From the NCBI GenBank assembly GCA_017301975.1, contig JAFLEI010000024.1:41141-105140 (forward strand): 64,000 nucleotides of DNA. Reading direction: 5' to 3'. The stretch's first letter is position 1. The number at the start of each line of letters is the position of its first letter. The translations under genes and the position numbers were made by a program. The stretch is from Verrucomicrobiota bacterium (lineage in GTDB: Bacteria > Verrucomicrobiota > Verrucomicrobiia > Verrucomicrobiales > Verrucomicrobiaceae). This document shows, one piece after another, positions 30,604-39,909 of the stretch. The notes below the pieces were generated by a model. It had not been told where the DNA came from. It saw only the letters and a list, made by a program, of their open reading frames with translations, and made no database searches.

Positions 30604-31875
30604 ATGCGCTTCTTTATCCTTTCATCCCTATTGCTGGCCGTTGTGCCACAGCTCCATGCGGCGGATCCAAAACCTGCCGCCTCATCCATCTCCGAACTCG
30701 TGGGCCGAACGCTCGCGGGCAATCCTGAAATCCGTTTCTATGAAGCTGAGGTCGCCGCAGCCAAAGCTGCCCGCACCACCGCAGGCAAGCCATCGAACCC
30801 CGAACTCAGCCTGCAAATCGGCAACAACCAGATTCGAAACACCGACAGCCGTTCTAACGGCCTCGCCTTCTCCGCCGAGCTGGCGCAGCCCATCGAGTGG
30901 CCGGGTCGCTTGGGATTGCGCAAGGCCATCGCGAACCGCGACATCGCCATGGCGGAGTTAGGGCTGGAGCGATTCCGCTTTCACCTCGCGGCTCGTGTGC
31001 GCGTGCTGGCTTTCACGTTGGCAGCGCAGCAAGACCTCGCCAATGCGGCGAATGAAGTCGCCGCACGCTATGCCTCGCTGCGTGAGGTAATGGTGCAGCG
31101 TGAGCCTGCGGGTATCGCTCCGCAGCTTGAGATCGCTACCATTGAGGCAGCGGCACTCGTGGCCGAATCGCGGGCGGCAAAGGCCGGTGTGGTCGTGCAA
31201 AAGGCCCTGCTGGAGTTGAATCAGCTCATGGGTCGCCGTGCGGATGCATCGCTCATTGTCAAACGTGACCCACTGGACACAAAACCCGCACCGGAACTGC
31301 TCTCGCTGCTCGGTGCCGCCATGAAGAACCACTACGAACTGCGCACGCGCCGTGCGGAGCTGGAGCAGCAGGGCTTCAAGGTCGAGCTGGCGAAGAACGA
31401 GCGTTACCCAGCCTTCACCGTCGGCCCGTTCGTTCAGGTGCAAAACACGCGTTCGTTGGATGATCAGACCACGGCGGGTATCGGCATCTCCTTCCCGCTG
31501 CCCTTCTGGAAGACTGGCAAAGCGGAAGTCACCGCTGCGGAAGCGCGGCAAGTTCAGGCGCAGGCCACGCTCGCCACTGCCCAGCGTGAGGTCGAGCGGC
31601 AGGTCACGGAGCACCTGCTGCTCTATCAGACCCAGCGGGCAAGGCTCGCCGTATGGAAGGGGGATGCGGCTGCCAAGTTCAGCGATGCCGCCGCGCTCGC
31701 CGACCGTCACTTCAGACTCGGAGCCGTGCCCATGAGCACCTTTGTCGAGCTTCAGGATAAGTATCTCGAAGCTGTCGATGCCATCCACAACACGCAGGCC
31801 GAGGCACTCGAATCAGCCCTCAGCCTTGAAGAACTCACCGGCGCACCCGGCAGCCTCGTAACTACCAAAAACTAA
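30604..31875 (+). CDS. TolC-family outer-membrane efflux protein (CzcC/CusC type)
   Basis: A 423-aa outer-membrane factor with signal peptide (MRFFILSSLLLAVVPQLHAA) and two OEP repeats: the opening ELVGRTLAGNPEIRFYEAEV and GKPSNPELSLQIGNNQI, then GISFPLPFWKTGKAEV in the second half, with long heptad helices between. It forms the periplasmic tunnel of a tripartite RND efflux pump with the MFP and RND genes that follow 12 and 10 bases later. The starting ATG at 30604 matches the signal; the longer frame from 30559 does not. Confidence 0.9.
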   Translation: MRFFILSSLLLAVVPQLHAADPKPAASSISELVGRTLAGNPEIRFYEAEVAAAKAARTTAGKPSNPELSLQIGNNQIRNTDSRSNGLAFSAELAQPIEWPGRLGLRKAIANRDIAMAELGLERFRFHLAARVRVLAFTLAAQQDLANAANEVAARYASLREVMVQREPAGIAPQLEIATIEAAALVAESRAAKAGVVVQKALLELNQLMGRRADASLIVKRDPLDTKPAPELLSLLGAAMKNHYELRTRRAELEQQGFKVELAKNERYPAFTVGPFVQVQNTRSLDDQTTAGIGISFPLPFWKTGKAEVTAAEARQVQAQATLATAQREVERQVTEHLLLYQTQRARLAVWKGDAAAKFSDAAALADRHFRLGAVPMSTFVELQDKYLEAVDAIHNTQAEALESALSLEELTGAPGSLVTTKN

Positions 31876-31887
31876 TTCAATCTCCAC

Positions 31888-32586
31888 ATGAAACTCTTTC
31901 TCGTCCTCTCTCTCGCGATCATCGCCGCATCACTCACCAGTTGCAGTGAGTCCTCCGCCAGTCCCACCACAGAGCCTGCCACCGCACCGGAAAACGGCGC
32001 TCAATTCAAAGAAGGCAAAGGCGTGGCCCTCACTGCGCTCATGGCCCAGTCCATTCGCCTGCAAACCGCCGAAGTCGCCGAAGAAAAGATCGCCCCAGCC
32101 TTCACCATCGCGTTGCAGGCGATGCAGGCAGGCACGGAGGCCAGCGGATGGCTCACCGCTGACCAAGCCGCCCGCGTGCGGCCAGGCATGGAAGTGAGTC
32201 TTGGCACCACAAAAGGCAGCGTGCTCCGCATCGAAAAAGCAGCCTATGTCACGCTCGGCGATTTTGAAGTCACCGTGCAAACATCCTCTCCTATCGAAGC
32301 CGGCAGCGCCCTGACCGCCACGTTTCAGTTCCCCGCTGGCGATGCCGTGACCGCCATTCCTGCCAAAGCACTGCTGACCACCGCCGAAGGCACTTTTGTG
32401 TATGCCAAGAACGATGAGTTCTTCCTCCGCACTGCCGTTAAAGTTGGCTCACGCAGCGGTGAGCATGTCGAGATCACCGATGGCCTCTACACCGGCGATG
32501 AGATTGTCACCACGCCCGTCATGGCCCTCTGGCTCGCTGAACTCCAAGTCCTGCGCGGCGGCAAAGCCTGCACCTGCGGCCACTAA
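31888..32586 (+). CDS. Short membrane-fusion-like lipoprotein (CzcB/CusB-related)
   Basis: A 232-aa lipoprotein (lipobox LTSC near residue 19) between the outer-membrane and RND genes, thus the periplasmic adaptor. It is much shorter than CzcB or CusB (usually 380-520 aa). Barrel and membrane-proximal strands are recognisable (ASGWLTADQAARVRPGMEVS, TTAEGTFVYAKNDEFFLRTA, EHVEITDGLYTGDEIVTTP), but the lipoyl/helical-hairpin segment appears missing. The C-terminus KACTCGH could bind metal. No frameshift was seen, so this looks like a compact adaptor. Confidence 0.8.
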   Translation: MKLFLVLSLAIIAASLTSCSESSASPTTEPATAPENGAQFKEGKGVALTALMAQSIRLQTAEVAEEKIAPAFTIALQAMQAGTEASGWLTADQAARVRPGMEVSLGTTKGSVLRIEKAAYVTLGDFEVTVQTSSPIEAGSALTATFQFPAGDAVTAIPAKALLTTAEGTFVYAKNDEFFLRTAVKVGSRSGEHVEITDGLYTGDEIVTTPVMALWLAELQVLRGGKACTCGH

Positions 32587-32596
32587 CTGCACCACC

Positions 32597-35500
32597 ATGC
32601 TCACTCATCTCATCACCTTCGCCATGCGGCAGCGGGCCGCAGTGCTGCTTGCCACGCTCATCCTCGTCGGCATCGGCACCTACTCCGCCATTCATCTGCC
32701 CATTGATGCCGTGCCGGACATCACCAACCCGCAGGTGCAGATCAATACCGCCGTGCCCGCCCTCGCCCCAGAGGAGATCGAAAAACTCGTCTCCTTTCCC
32801 ATCGAGAGCCAGATGGCCGGTCTGCCGCAAATGGTGGAACTGCGCTCATTATCGAAGTTCGGACTCTCGCAGGTCACCATGATCTTCCACGACGACGTGG
32901 ACCTCTACCGCACCCGGCAGCTCGTCACCGAACGATTGCAAACCGTGCTGGATGACCTCCCGCCCGGACTCACGCCAAAACTCGCGCCCGTCGCCACCGG
33001 CCTTGGCGAAATCTTCTACTACAGCCTCGATTACAGTGAAGACGCCGCCAATAAACCCACCACCCGCGAGGCGCAGCTCATGGCCCTCGCGCAAATCCAG
33101 GAATACCAAGTGAAGCCCCTGCTGCGTGGCACCCCCGGCGTGGCGGAGGTCAATACGAGCGGCGGTTACCAAAGGCAGATCGTCATCCAGCCTGATCCCG
33201 CACGCCTCGCCGCACGCGGCATGTCACTGGACATGCTCGCGGAGATTGTTGAGCAAAACACCCGCAATGCTGGCGGTGGTTATGTCGAGATCGGCGGTGA
33301 GCAGCTCATCATCCGCGCCACCAGCCGCGTGAATGAAATCGACGAAATCCTCGCCATACCGCTCAAGTTTGCTGGTGGTGTGAAGCCCATCCTGCTCAGC
33401 GAAGTCGCTACCGTCAGCATCGGCAGCGCCTTCCGCACCGGAGCCGCCACGGATGACGGCAAAGAAGCCCTCGTCGGAGCCACCATCATGCTTGCCGGAG
33501 AAAACTCCCGCCTTGTCGCCACGGCCGTGCGGGCCAAGCTCAGCGAAATACAGCCCAAGCTCCCGCAAGGCGTCGTCATCCGCGCTTTGTATGACCGCAG
33601 TGACCTCGTCAGCCGCACCATCGCCACCGTGGAGAAGAATCTGGCTGAGGGCGCACTGCTAGTCATCGTCGTGCTCTTTGCCCTGCTGGGAAACTTCCGC
33701 GCCGCGTTCATCGTCGCCCTCGTCATCCCGCTTTCCATGCTTTTTGCCATGACCGGCATGGTGCGTTACCAGATCAGCGGGAACTTGATGAGCCTCGGAG
33801 CCATCGACTTCGGCCTCATCATTGATGGAGCTGTCGTCATGGTGGAAAACATCGTCCGCCATCTCGGTGAAAAACAGCACGCCCTGGGCCGCAGGCTCAC
33901 CGTGGCCGAGCGCACCGAAGAAGTGCTCAAGTCCGCCAAGGAAGTAGCCAATCCTATGTTTTTCGGCGTGCTCATCATCACCGTCGTTTACGTGCCCATT
34001 CTCGCCTTGCAGGGCATCGAAGGGAAGATGTTCAAACCCATGGCCCTCGTCGTCATGCTCGCCCTGGGCGGTTCACTCGTGCTCGCCGTCACCTTGATGC
34101 CCGTTTTGTGCTCATTCCTGCTCGGTGGGAAGATTCAGGAGAAAGACAACTGGATCGTCACCTTCACCAAACGTCTCTACACACCGCTCCTGCGCTTCGG
34201 CCTGCGCTTCAAGCCGCTCATCGTGCTGCCCATGATTGTGCTCTTTGGTTCCTCGATGTGGGTGCTTTCTCGCATGGGATCCGAGTTCATCCCGCAGCTC
34301 GACGAGGGCGACTTTTCCTTCCAGTTCATCCGCAGCAGCAGTGCTGGCCTGTCCTCCTCCATTGACCTCCAGAAGCAAAGCGAGGCCGTCATCCACCGCG
34401 ACTTCCCAGAGGTAAAAGAGATGTTCTCCCGCATCGGCACCGCTGAAGTCGCCACCGATCCCATGGGGCCAAACGTCGCCGACACCTACCTCATGCTCAC
34501 GCCCCGCGACCAGTGGCGCAAAGAAGAAGGCAAACCCATCAGCAAAGAACACCTCGGCGAACTCATGCGGAAGGCGCTACTCGAACAGGTGCCAGGTCAA
34601 AACATTCTCGTCACCCAGCCCATCCAGATGCGCTTCAACGAGATCATGGCCGGAGCACGCGCCGACCTCGTGTGCAAAATCTTTGGCGATAGCTACGACG
34701 AACTCGAACGCCTCGCCGGAGAGGCCCGTAGCATCATCAGCGGCATTCGTGGCGGCAGCGAGACTGAGTTCGATAACATCGGCAAGAACCCCATGATCGA
34801 GATCCAGCCTGACCGAGACGCCATGCGCAAGTTCAACGTCCATGCAGATGAATTGAACCGCCTCATCGAAACCGCCCTCGCAGGCACGGAGGTCGGCATC
34901 GTCATGAATGGCAACAAACGCAGCCCCATCGTCGTCCGTCTCGGCGAAGACCGCCGCAGCGACCTCGAAGGCATCAAACGTCTCGCCTTACGCACCGAAG
35001 ACGGCGGCATGTTAGCCCTAGGCCAAGTCGCCAAAATCGTCCTGGCCCCCCAGCCCGTGCAGATCGCCCGCGAGGACGCCCAGCGCCGCGTCAGCATCCT
35101 CATCAACGTCCGTGGCCGCGATACCGAAGGCTTCGTGCAAGAGGCCACCCAGGCCATCCATGACAGAGTGAAGTTCCCCGACGGCTACTACTTTGAGTTC
35201 GGCGGGCAGTTCAAAAACCTCCAGGAAGCCAAAGCCCGACTCACCATCGTCGTGCCGCTCGCCCTCGCCTTGATCTTCGTGCTCATCTTTTTGAGCTTCG
35301 GTTCCTTCAAGCAAGCCACGCTCATCTTCATGTGTGTGCCTCTTGCCGTCACTGGCGGCATCTTTGCTTTGTATCTACGCGACATGCCCTTCACCATCAG
35401 CGCGGCGGTCGGCTTCATCGCCCTGAGCGGTATCGCCGTGCTGAATGGCATCATGCTCATCAGCTACATCAACCAGCTACGCAGTGAAGGCCGCGAGGTG

Positions 35501-35743
35501 CGCGAAGCCGTCGTCGAAGGCACCCTCACCCGCCTGCGGCCCAAGCTCATGACCGCGCTCGTCGCCAGTCTCGGCTTCGTGCCCATGGCCATCGCCACCG
35601 GTGCCGGGGCCGAAGTCCAGCGACCCATCGCCACCGTCGTCATCGGCGGCATCATCACCTCCACTTTCCTCACCCTGCTCGTCGTGCCTGTGCTCTACGA
35701 CTGGATCGAACGGAAAACCAAAGCCCAAACAAACACACCATGA
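32597..35743 (+). CDS. CzcA-type heavy-metal RND transporter
   Basis: A 1048-aa inner-membrane RND pump. Landmarks: LPIDAVPDITNPQVQINT after TM1; transmembrane helix 4 with IDFGLIIDGAVVMVEN, the DFGxxxDG form of CzcA-like (divalent cation, HME1-3) pumps; and ALSGIAVLNGIMLISYINQL near the end. Twelve transmembrane segments and two large periplasmic loops are expected and visible. With the two upstream genes it forms a CBA pump exporting metal by proton antiport; Zn/Co/Cd/Ni is likely from the TM4 motif. The ATG at 32597 starts directly before TM1; the frame open from 32396 overlaps the adaptor gene. The stop overlaps the next gene by ATGA. Confidence 0.92.
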   Translation: MLTHLITFAMRQRAAVLLATLILVGIGTYSAIHLPIDAVPDITNPQVQINTAVPALAPEEIEKLVSFPIESQMAGLPQMVELRSLSKFGLSQVTMIFHDDVDLYRTRQLVTERLQTVLDDLPPGLTPKLAPVATGLGEIFYYSLDYSEDAANKPTTREAQLMALAQIQEYQVKPLLRGTPGVAEVNTSGGYQRQIVIQPDPARLAARGMSLDMLAEIVEQNTRNAGGGYVEIGGEQLIIRATSRVNEIDEILAIPLKFAGGVKPILLSEVATVSIGSAFRTGAATDDGKEALVGATIMLAGENSRLVATAVRAKLSEIQPKLPQGVVIRALYDRSDLVSRTIATVEKNLAEGALLVIVVLFALLGNFRAAFIVALVIPLSMLFAMTGMVRYQISGNLMSLGAIDFGLIIDGAVVMVENIVRHLGEKQHALGRRLTVAERTEEVLKSAKEVANPMFFGVLIITVVYVPILALQGIEGKMFKPMALVVMLALGGSLVLAVTLMPVLCSFLLGGKIQEKDNWIVTFTKRLYTPLLRFGLRFKPLIVLPMIVLFGSSMWVLSRMGSEFIPQLDEGDFSFQFIRSSSAGLSSSIDLQKQSEAVIHRDFPEVKEMFSRIGTAEVATDPMGPNVADTYLMLTPRDQWRKEEGKPISKEHLGELMRKALLEQVPGQNILVTQPIQMRFNEIMAGARADLVCKIFGDSYDELERLAGEARSIISGIRGGSETEFDNIGKNPMIEIQPDRDAMRKFNVHADELNRLIETALAGTEVGIVMNGNKRSPIVVRLGEDRRSDLEGIKRLALRTEDGGMLALGQVAKIVLAPQPVQIAREDAQRRVSILINVRGRDTEGFVQEATQAIHDRVKFPDGYYFEFGGQFKNLQEAKARLTIVVPLALALIFVLIFLSFGSFKQATLIFMCVPLAVTGGIFALYLRDMPFTISAAVGFIALSGIAVLNGIMLISYINQLRSEGREVREAVVEGTLTRLRPKLMTALVASLGFVPMAIATGAGAEVQRPIATVVIGGIITSTFLTLLVVPVLYDWIERKTKAQTNTP

Positions 35744-36084
35744 AAACACTGACTAAACTGGGCTTCCTTGCCCTTCTCGTCTCGTTCTGGCTGCCATCCA
35801 CAGCCGAGGCAATACGCCCGATGGGCACCACCATGACCGGCACGGTTCAAAGTGTTGATCACACCACTCGCTGGATCGTCTTTGCCCAGGATGGCGGCCC
35901 AGTGCGCCGCTTCGTCTATTCGGAATGGGCCAAGTTCTGGCATGACGCCGCTGACAGCTCCCCCGCCGCCTTGAAGGCGGGCATGCATGTCCGGGTGCAA
36001 CTCCACAATCCACTGATTGGCCCGGATTACGTCAATCAAATCGTCCTGCTTGTACCCATAACCCCAACCCAGAAATATCCATGA
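35740..36084 (+). CDS. Small secreted protein of the metal operon
   Basis: 114 aa with signal peptide (LTKLGFLALLVSFWLPSTAEA). The mature part is a small beta-rich domain (TMTGTVQSVDHTTRWIVFAQ, MHVRVQLHNPLIGPDYVNQI), reminiscent of an OB-like fold. Coupled to the RND gene by ATGA and to the next gene by another ATGA, so it belongs to the pump operon. Function unknown; a periplasmic accessory protein is inferred. Confidence 0.75.
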   Translation: MKTLTKLGFLALLVSFWLPSTAEAIRPMGTTMTGTVQSVDHTTRWIVFAQDGGPVRRFVYSEWAKFWHDAADSSPAALKAGMHVRVQLHNPLIGPDYVNQIVLLVPITPTQKYP

Positions 36085-36632
36085 AAACGTCCTCCTACCA
36101 GCCAGACAGGCTGCGCCGCAAGTTGCGGCGCATCACTGCTCACTTTATTGTCATCCTGCTGACCAGTGCGGGTTCTGCACTTGCCGACAACAGCGTCAAA
36201 CTCCAGATCGCTCCCAAGAGTCATTTCAGCGACCCCAAGAACAGTCCTGAGGAGGTGCAGGACCGCTGGTTGGAGATCACCGCCACCGCCTTCCATCTCG
36301 AAAAGCCGAGCCAGGTGCGCCTGGAGTGGGCGTTCTATGGTGATGACCTCGTTGCCCGGAAAGTTGTCAAACATGCGGAGGGTAGTGGGACTATTGAACT
36401 GATACAGGGCAAGACAGCCAGCCTTAAAACCAAGCCTGCGCGCTACAATTTCACTCCCAGGCATACGGTGAAGACCGGCAGCGGAAAGCGGTCCCGCGCA
36501 AAAACGGTCGAGGCCACAGGTGTCCGCTATCACGCCTGGGCGGTGCGTGCCTTCATCGACGGCGTGCTCGTCGGCGAGGCCTACAGTCTGCCGGCCATCA
36601 AGAAACTTTTTGATGGTGGCGCGCAACGCTGA
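36081..36632 (+). CDS. Secreted protein of unknown function
   Basis: 183 aa with a basic N-terminus and a hydrophobic signal (AHFIVILLTSAGSALADN). The mature part is predicted beta-sandwich-like (VRLEWAFYGDDLVARKVVKH, YHAWAVRAFIDGVLVGEAYS). No family recognised. It overlaps the previous small protein by ATGA and precedes the P-type ATPase by 10 bases, so it lies in the same transcription unit. Confidence 0.75.
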   Translation: MKTSSYQPDRLRRKLRRITAHFIVILLTSAGSALADNSVKLQIAPKSHFSDPKNSPEEVQDRWLEITATAFHLEKPSQVRLEWAFYGDDLVARKVVKHAEGSGTIELIQGKTASLKTKPARYNFTPRHTVKTGSGKRSRAKTVEATGVRYHAWAVRAFIDGVLVGEAYSLPAIKKLFDGGAQR

Positions 36633-36642
36633 ACACACGACC

Positions 36643-38622
36643 ATGAACACGACGCCAACGCCTTCCGCTCCCTGCGGCTCCTGCGGGAACGACAATGACA
36701 ATTCCGCGCTTCGTCGCGGTTGGTTGGTCGCCACTTCAGGCGGCTGGCTCTCCCTTGGCCTGCTAATGCGGCTTCTTTTTCCAGACTCCGTGCTAGGCAC
36801 CACCTTGTTTGACGCGCTAGCCACGCTCACGGGGGGCATTCTTGTCGTTCCCGCCGCTTGGTCGGCATTAATGAAACTCCGGCTCGACATGAACGTCCTC
36901 ATGACGGTGGCCGTGACGGGCGCATGGCTCGTGAATGAAGGCGGTGAGGCTGCGGTAGTCGTTTTTCTCTTTGCACTGTCAGAGCTGCTCGAATCCTGGA
37001 GCGTCGGCAGAGCGCGGCGTGCCATCGCTGCATTGCTCAAGCTCACACCTCAGACTGCCTTGGTCAAAGGAGCTGATGGCGTTGCCAAAGAAGTGCCCGT
37101 GGCAGACGTGGCGGTGGGTGCGGAGATCAGCGTGCGCAGCGGCAGCAGCGTCCCGCTGGACGGCGAGGTCATCGCTGGAGAATCCGCCGTGAATCAAGCC
37201 CCCATCACTGGCGAATCCGTGCCCGTGGAGAAGAAACCCGGCGACACCGTTTTCGCAGGCACCATCAATGGTGAAGGCTCACTCACCGTGCGCGTAACTA
37301 AAGCCGCCAGTGACTCCACGCTCGCTCGCATCATCAAGCTCGTCGAGGAAGCCGAGGAGCAGAAAGCCCCCACGCAACGCTTCGTGGACAAGTTTGCCGC
37401 TATCTACACACCCGCTGTGTTTGTCGTCGCGCTATTGGTTGCCCTGCTGCCGCCCTTGCTCATGGGCGGCGCGTGGTCGGAGTGGACTTACCGCGCCCTC
37501 GTGCTGCTCGTCATCGCCTGTCCGTGTGCGCTCGTCATCGCCACGCCTGTTTCCATTGTCTCCGGCCTCACGGCACTGGCGCGGCGTGGCGTGCTCATCA
37601 AAGGTGGCACACATCTCGAAGCCGTCGGCAAGCTGCGTGTCCTCGCCGTGGATAAAACTGGCACCATCACGCAAGGCAAACCGCAAGTTTCCAGCGTCAT
37701 CACTGTCGGTGACATCACGGAAGAAGAAGTCCTGCGCCGTGCAGCCGCCATCGACGCACATTCCGAGCACCCGCTGGCAAAGGCCGTCGTCGCCGCTGCA
37801 CAAGCCAAGAACATCACCTGGAGCGAGTCCACGCAGTATCAATCCGCCACCGGACGCGGAGCCACTGCCATCATCGACGGCCACCCCCACTTCATCGGCA
37901 ATCACAAAATGGCGCATGAGCTGGGCCTATGCAGCCCAGAGATCGAGGCCCGCCTCACCGAGATCGAGAGCAAAGGCCAGTCTCTCGCCATCCTCGGTCA
38001 CACTCCGCATGAAGGCTGTGCTGGTGCCATCCTCGGCATCCTCAGCATCGGTGATACCATGCGCCCGGAGGTTTCCAATGCCCTCACCCTGCTGCACGAC
38101 GCAGGCATTGAAAAAGTCGTCATGCTCAGTGGCGACAATCAACGCACCGTCGATGCCATCGCCCGCGTAGCAGGCATCGACGAAGCCTACGGCGACCTCA
38201 TGCCCGAACAAAAGATCGAGCACATCCGCCGCCTCATGGCCGAGCACCATTTCGTCGGCATGATCGGCGATGGCGTGAATGATGCCCCCGCACTAGCCCT
38301 CGCCAGCGTCGGCATCGCCATGGGAGCCATCGGCAGCGACACCGCCATCGAAACTGCCGACATGGCTTTGATGAAGGACGATCTCACTCGCGTGGCCGAA
38401 GCCATCGCACTAGGCCGCCGCACCCTGCGCGTCATCCAGTTCAATGTCGCCTTTGCCCTCGTCGTGAAGGCCATCTTCCTCGTCCTCGCCTTCACCGGCC
38501 ACACCAGCCTCTGGCTCGCCATCCTCGCCGATACCGGTGCGACCCTGCTCGTCATCCTTAACGCCCTGCGACTGCTGGGCACATCCCCTTTCCTGAAACC
38601 AGAGATCGGCTCCAAGCCCTGA
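36643..38622 (+). CDS. P1B-type heavy-metal ATPase (ZntA/CadA-like)
   Basis: A 659-aa metal-exporting ATPase. The N-terminus has CGSCG instead of a full HMA domain. Motifs in order: actuator loop with APITGESVPV; transmembrane metal site ACPCALVIATPV (CPC); phosphorylation DKTGTITQGKP; HP locus SEHPLAKAV; hinge GDGVNDAPALALA. CPC with these flanks fits the Zn/Cd/Pb branch more than the Cu branch. The ATG at 36643 lies 10 bases after the preceding gene. It complements the RND pump: the ATPase moves cytosolic metal to the periplasm and the RND pump expels it. Confidence 0.93.
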   Translation: MNTTPTPSAPCGSCGNDNDNSALRRGWLVATSGGWLSLGLLMRLLFPDSVLGTTLFDALATLTGGILVVPAAWSALMKLRLDMNVLMTVAVTGAWLVNEGGEAAVVVFLFALSELLESWSVGRARRAIAALLKLTPQTALVKGADGVAKEVPVADVAVGAEISVRSGSSVPLDGEVIAGESAVNQAPITGESVPVEKKPGDTVFAGTINGEGSLTVRVTKAASDSTLARIIKLVEEAEEQKAPTQRFVDKFAAIYTPAVFVVALLVALLPPLLMGGAWSEWTYRALVLLVIACPCALVIATPVSIVSGLTALARRGVLIKGGTHLEAVGKLRVLAVDKTGTITQGKPQVSSVITVGDITEEEVLRRAAAIDAHSEHPLAKAVVAAAQAKNITWSESTQYQSATGRGATAIIDGHPHFIGNHKMAHELGLCSPEIEARLTEIESKGQSLAILGHTPHEGCAGAILGILSIGDTMRPEVSNALTLLHDAGIEKVVMLSGDNQRTVDAIARVAGIDEAYGDLMPEQKIEHIRRLMAEHHFVGMIGDGVNDAPALALASVGIAMGAIGSDTAIETADMALMKDDLTRVAEAIALGRRTLRVIQFNVAFALVVKAIFLVLAFTGHTSLWLAILADTGATLLVILNALRLLGTSPFLKPEIGSKP

Positions 38623-38677
38623 ACCTGGCTCCAGTAAAAAACCAAGAACCCACAACCCAACCCAAGCCAACGAACTC

Positions 38678-39115
38678 ATGAAAACACTGCTCAACATCCT
38701 CATCATCGCCGCCCTTGCCACCACCTCAGCCTTCGCTGCCGACGCCAAAGTCAAAGCCGGCCCCCGCAAAGGCCTCATCCTCGATCTCGGCGGCAAACAA
38801 GCCGAGTTCTTCGTCGAAAAAGACCGCAGCATCAGCATCGCCGTCTATGACGCCACCATGAAGGCCCAACCCGCCAGCACCGAAGTCATCACCGCCACCG
38901 CCGAAGTCCCCAGCGGCAAGGCCAAGATCGCCTTCGAGATCAAAGACGGCAAACTCATCTCCACCACCAAACTCCCCGAAGGCGAAGGCTATCAAGTCGT
39001 CGTCCAGGCCCAAGCCGCCCCTGATGCCAAGAAGAAAAACTTCCGCATCAAGCTCCTCCTCCACACCTGCAAAGAGTGCAGCAACCCCGAATACGCCTGC
39101 ATCTGCGACGAGTAA
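38678..39115 (+). CDS. Secreted Lys-rich protein with C-terminal Cys cluster
   Basis: 145 aa: signal peptide ending TTSAFAADAK, a repetitive beta-rich body, and a C-terminal cluster HTCKECSNPEYACICDE that could bind metal. Probably periplasmic and the last gene of the first metal unit. No family recognised. Similar Cys-rich endings occur in several small proteins of this region. Confidence 0.78.
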   Translation: MKTLLNILIIAALATTSAFAADAKVKAGPRKGLILDLGGKQAEFFVEKDRSISIAVYDATMKAQPASTEVITATAEVPSGKAKIAFEIKDGKLISTTKLPEGEGYQVVVQAQAAPDAKKKNFRIKLLLHTCKECSNPEYACICDE

Positions 39116-39134
39116 CTTTCTTTTCAGATATTCG

Positions 39135-39163
39135 GAGGGGTTTGTCGAGGGGTGGAGTTGCAC
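39135..39163 (+). promoter_or_regulatory. ECF-type promoter motif copy 1
   Basis: GAGGGGTT, 11 bases, GGAGTTGCAC: the same two blocks at identical spacing occur at 41010, 41504 and 44764. It lies 49 bases before the ATG of a Cys-rich secreted protein. A -35/-10 pair for the CnrH-like sigma factor at 40392 is the likely reading. Confidence 0.65.
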
Positions 39164-39212
39164 TGGATGAATGCACAACACCGCGTCCAACCAAACCAAA
39201 CCAAATCCAACC

Positions 39213-39500
39213 ATGAAAACGAAACTCGCCCTCCTCGCCGTCACGATCCTCCTCGGCTTCAGTTCCACCAGCGCCAGCGCCAACCCTTGGAAGGGAGTGC
39301 CTCCGGGCTTCACCGCCAAAGCCAGCGCACCCGCCAAGCCTGCGTTCAAGTCCTGCTGCGAAACCAAAACGCGCTACACCACCAACGGTATCAAGAACGG
39401 CATCGTGGTGAACAAGAGCATCGTGTGCAACACCGGCTGCGCCGCGCCACACGCCGGGAAGAACTGCACCGGCGCCGAGCGCACGCAATGCGCCAACTAA
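39213..39500 (+). CDS. Small Cys-rich secreted protein
   Basis: 95 aa from the ATG at 39213, with signal peptide (TKLALLAVTILLGFSSTSASA). The mature region has spaced cysteines (FKSCCETKTR, VCNTGCAAPH, KNCTGAERTQCAN), seven in total, consistent with metal binding or disulphides. Preceded by promoter-motif copy 1 and directly upstream of the CnrYXH-like module. Function unknown. Confidence 0.78.
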   Translation: MKTKLALLAVTILLGFSSTSASANPWKGVPPGFTAKASAPAKPAFKSCCETKTRYTTNGIKNGIVVNKSIVCNTGCAAPHAGKNCTGAERTQCAN

Positions 39501-39520
39501 GGGACCAACCACCCTGCCAG

Positions 39521-39556
39521 CCCGCCAGGCATCCGATGACCTGGCGGGTTGATCTT
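39521..39556 (+). terminator. Probable terminator
   Basis: CCCGCCAGG (39521-39529) pairs with CCTGGCGGG (39540-39548) followed by TTGATCTT. The T-run is weak, so it may be only a stabilising or partial terminator between the Cys-rich gene and the CnrY-like gene. Confidence 0.5.
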
Positions 39557-39585
39557 CCACCCATCATCCGACACCTTTCCGCGTC

Positions 39586-39909
39586 ATGAACGATCACGAA
39601 CTCGACTCCCTCATCCGCCAGTCCCACCCCAAAATGGAACTGCCAGCCTCCTTCAATCGCGAGGTCTGGGAACGTGTCTCCGTGGCTTCTCCCGTGTCCG
39701 CTCTGGGCGGATGGCGCGAGATCGCGGATGCGTTGTTCCTCTGGATTGCCAAGCCCGTCCCTGCCGTTGCAGTAGTCACCGTGATGCTCGCGACAGGCGC
39801 AGGACTTGGCGGTTTTGCCGTGAATGAGAGCAGCGCATCCGCCCAGCGCACCGCCTACTTCGCCTCCATCAATCCGCTCCATCCAGCGCATCTCTCCACC
39901 CAGGAATGA
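39586..39909 (+). CDS. CnrY-like membrane anti-sigma factor
   Basis: A 107-aa single-pass protein: a cytosolic N-terminus (NDHELDSLIRQSHPKMELPA) as in short anti-sigma peptides, one membrane helix (PVPAVAVVTVMLATGAGLGG), and a short periplasmic tail. It is followed by a CnrX-like sensor and an ECF sigma factor in the exact order cnrY-cnrX-cnrH known from Cupriavidus nickel/cobalt resistance. It should hold the sigma factor at the membrane until the sensor detects metal. The similarity to CnrY is structural and positional rather than strong in sequence. Confidence 0.65.
   Translation: MNDHELDSLIRQSHPKMELPASFNREVWERVSVASPVSALGGWREIADALFLWIAKPVPAVAVVTVMLATGAGLGGFAVNESSASAQRTAYFASINPLHPAHLSTQE

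Noticed and set aside
38410..38838. Minus-strand 142-codon frame
   Set aside because: Shadow of the P-type ATPase 3' end and the following secreted protein.
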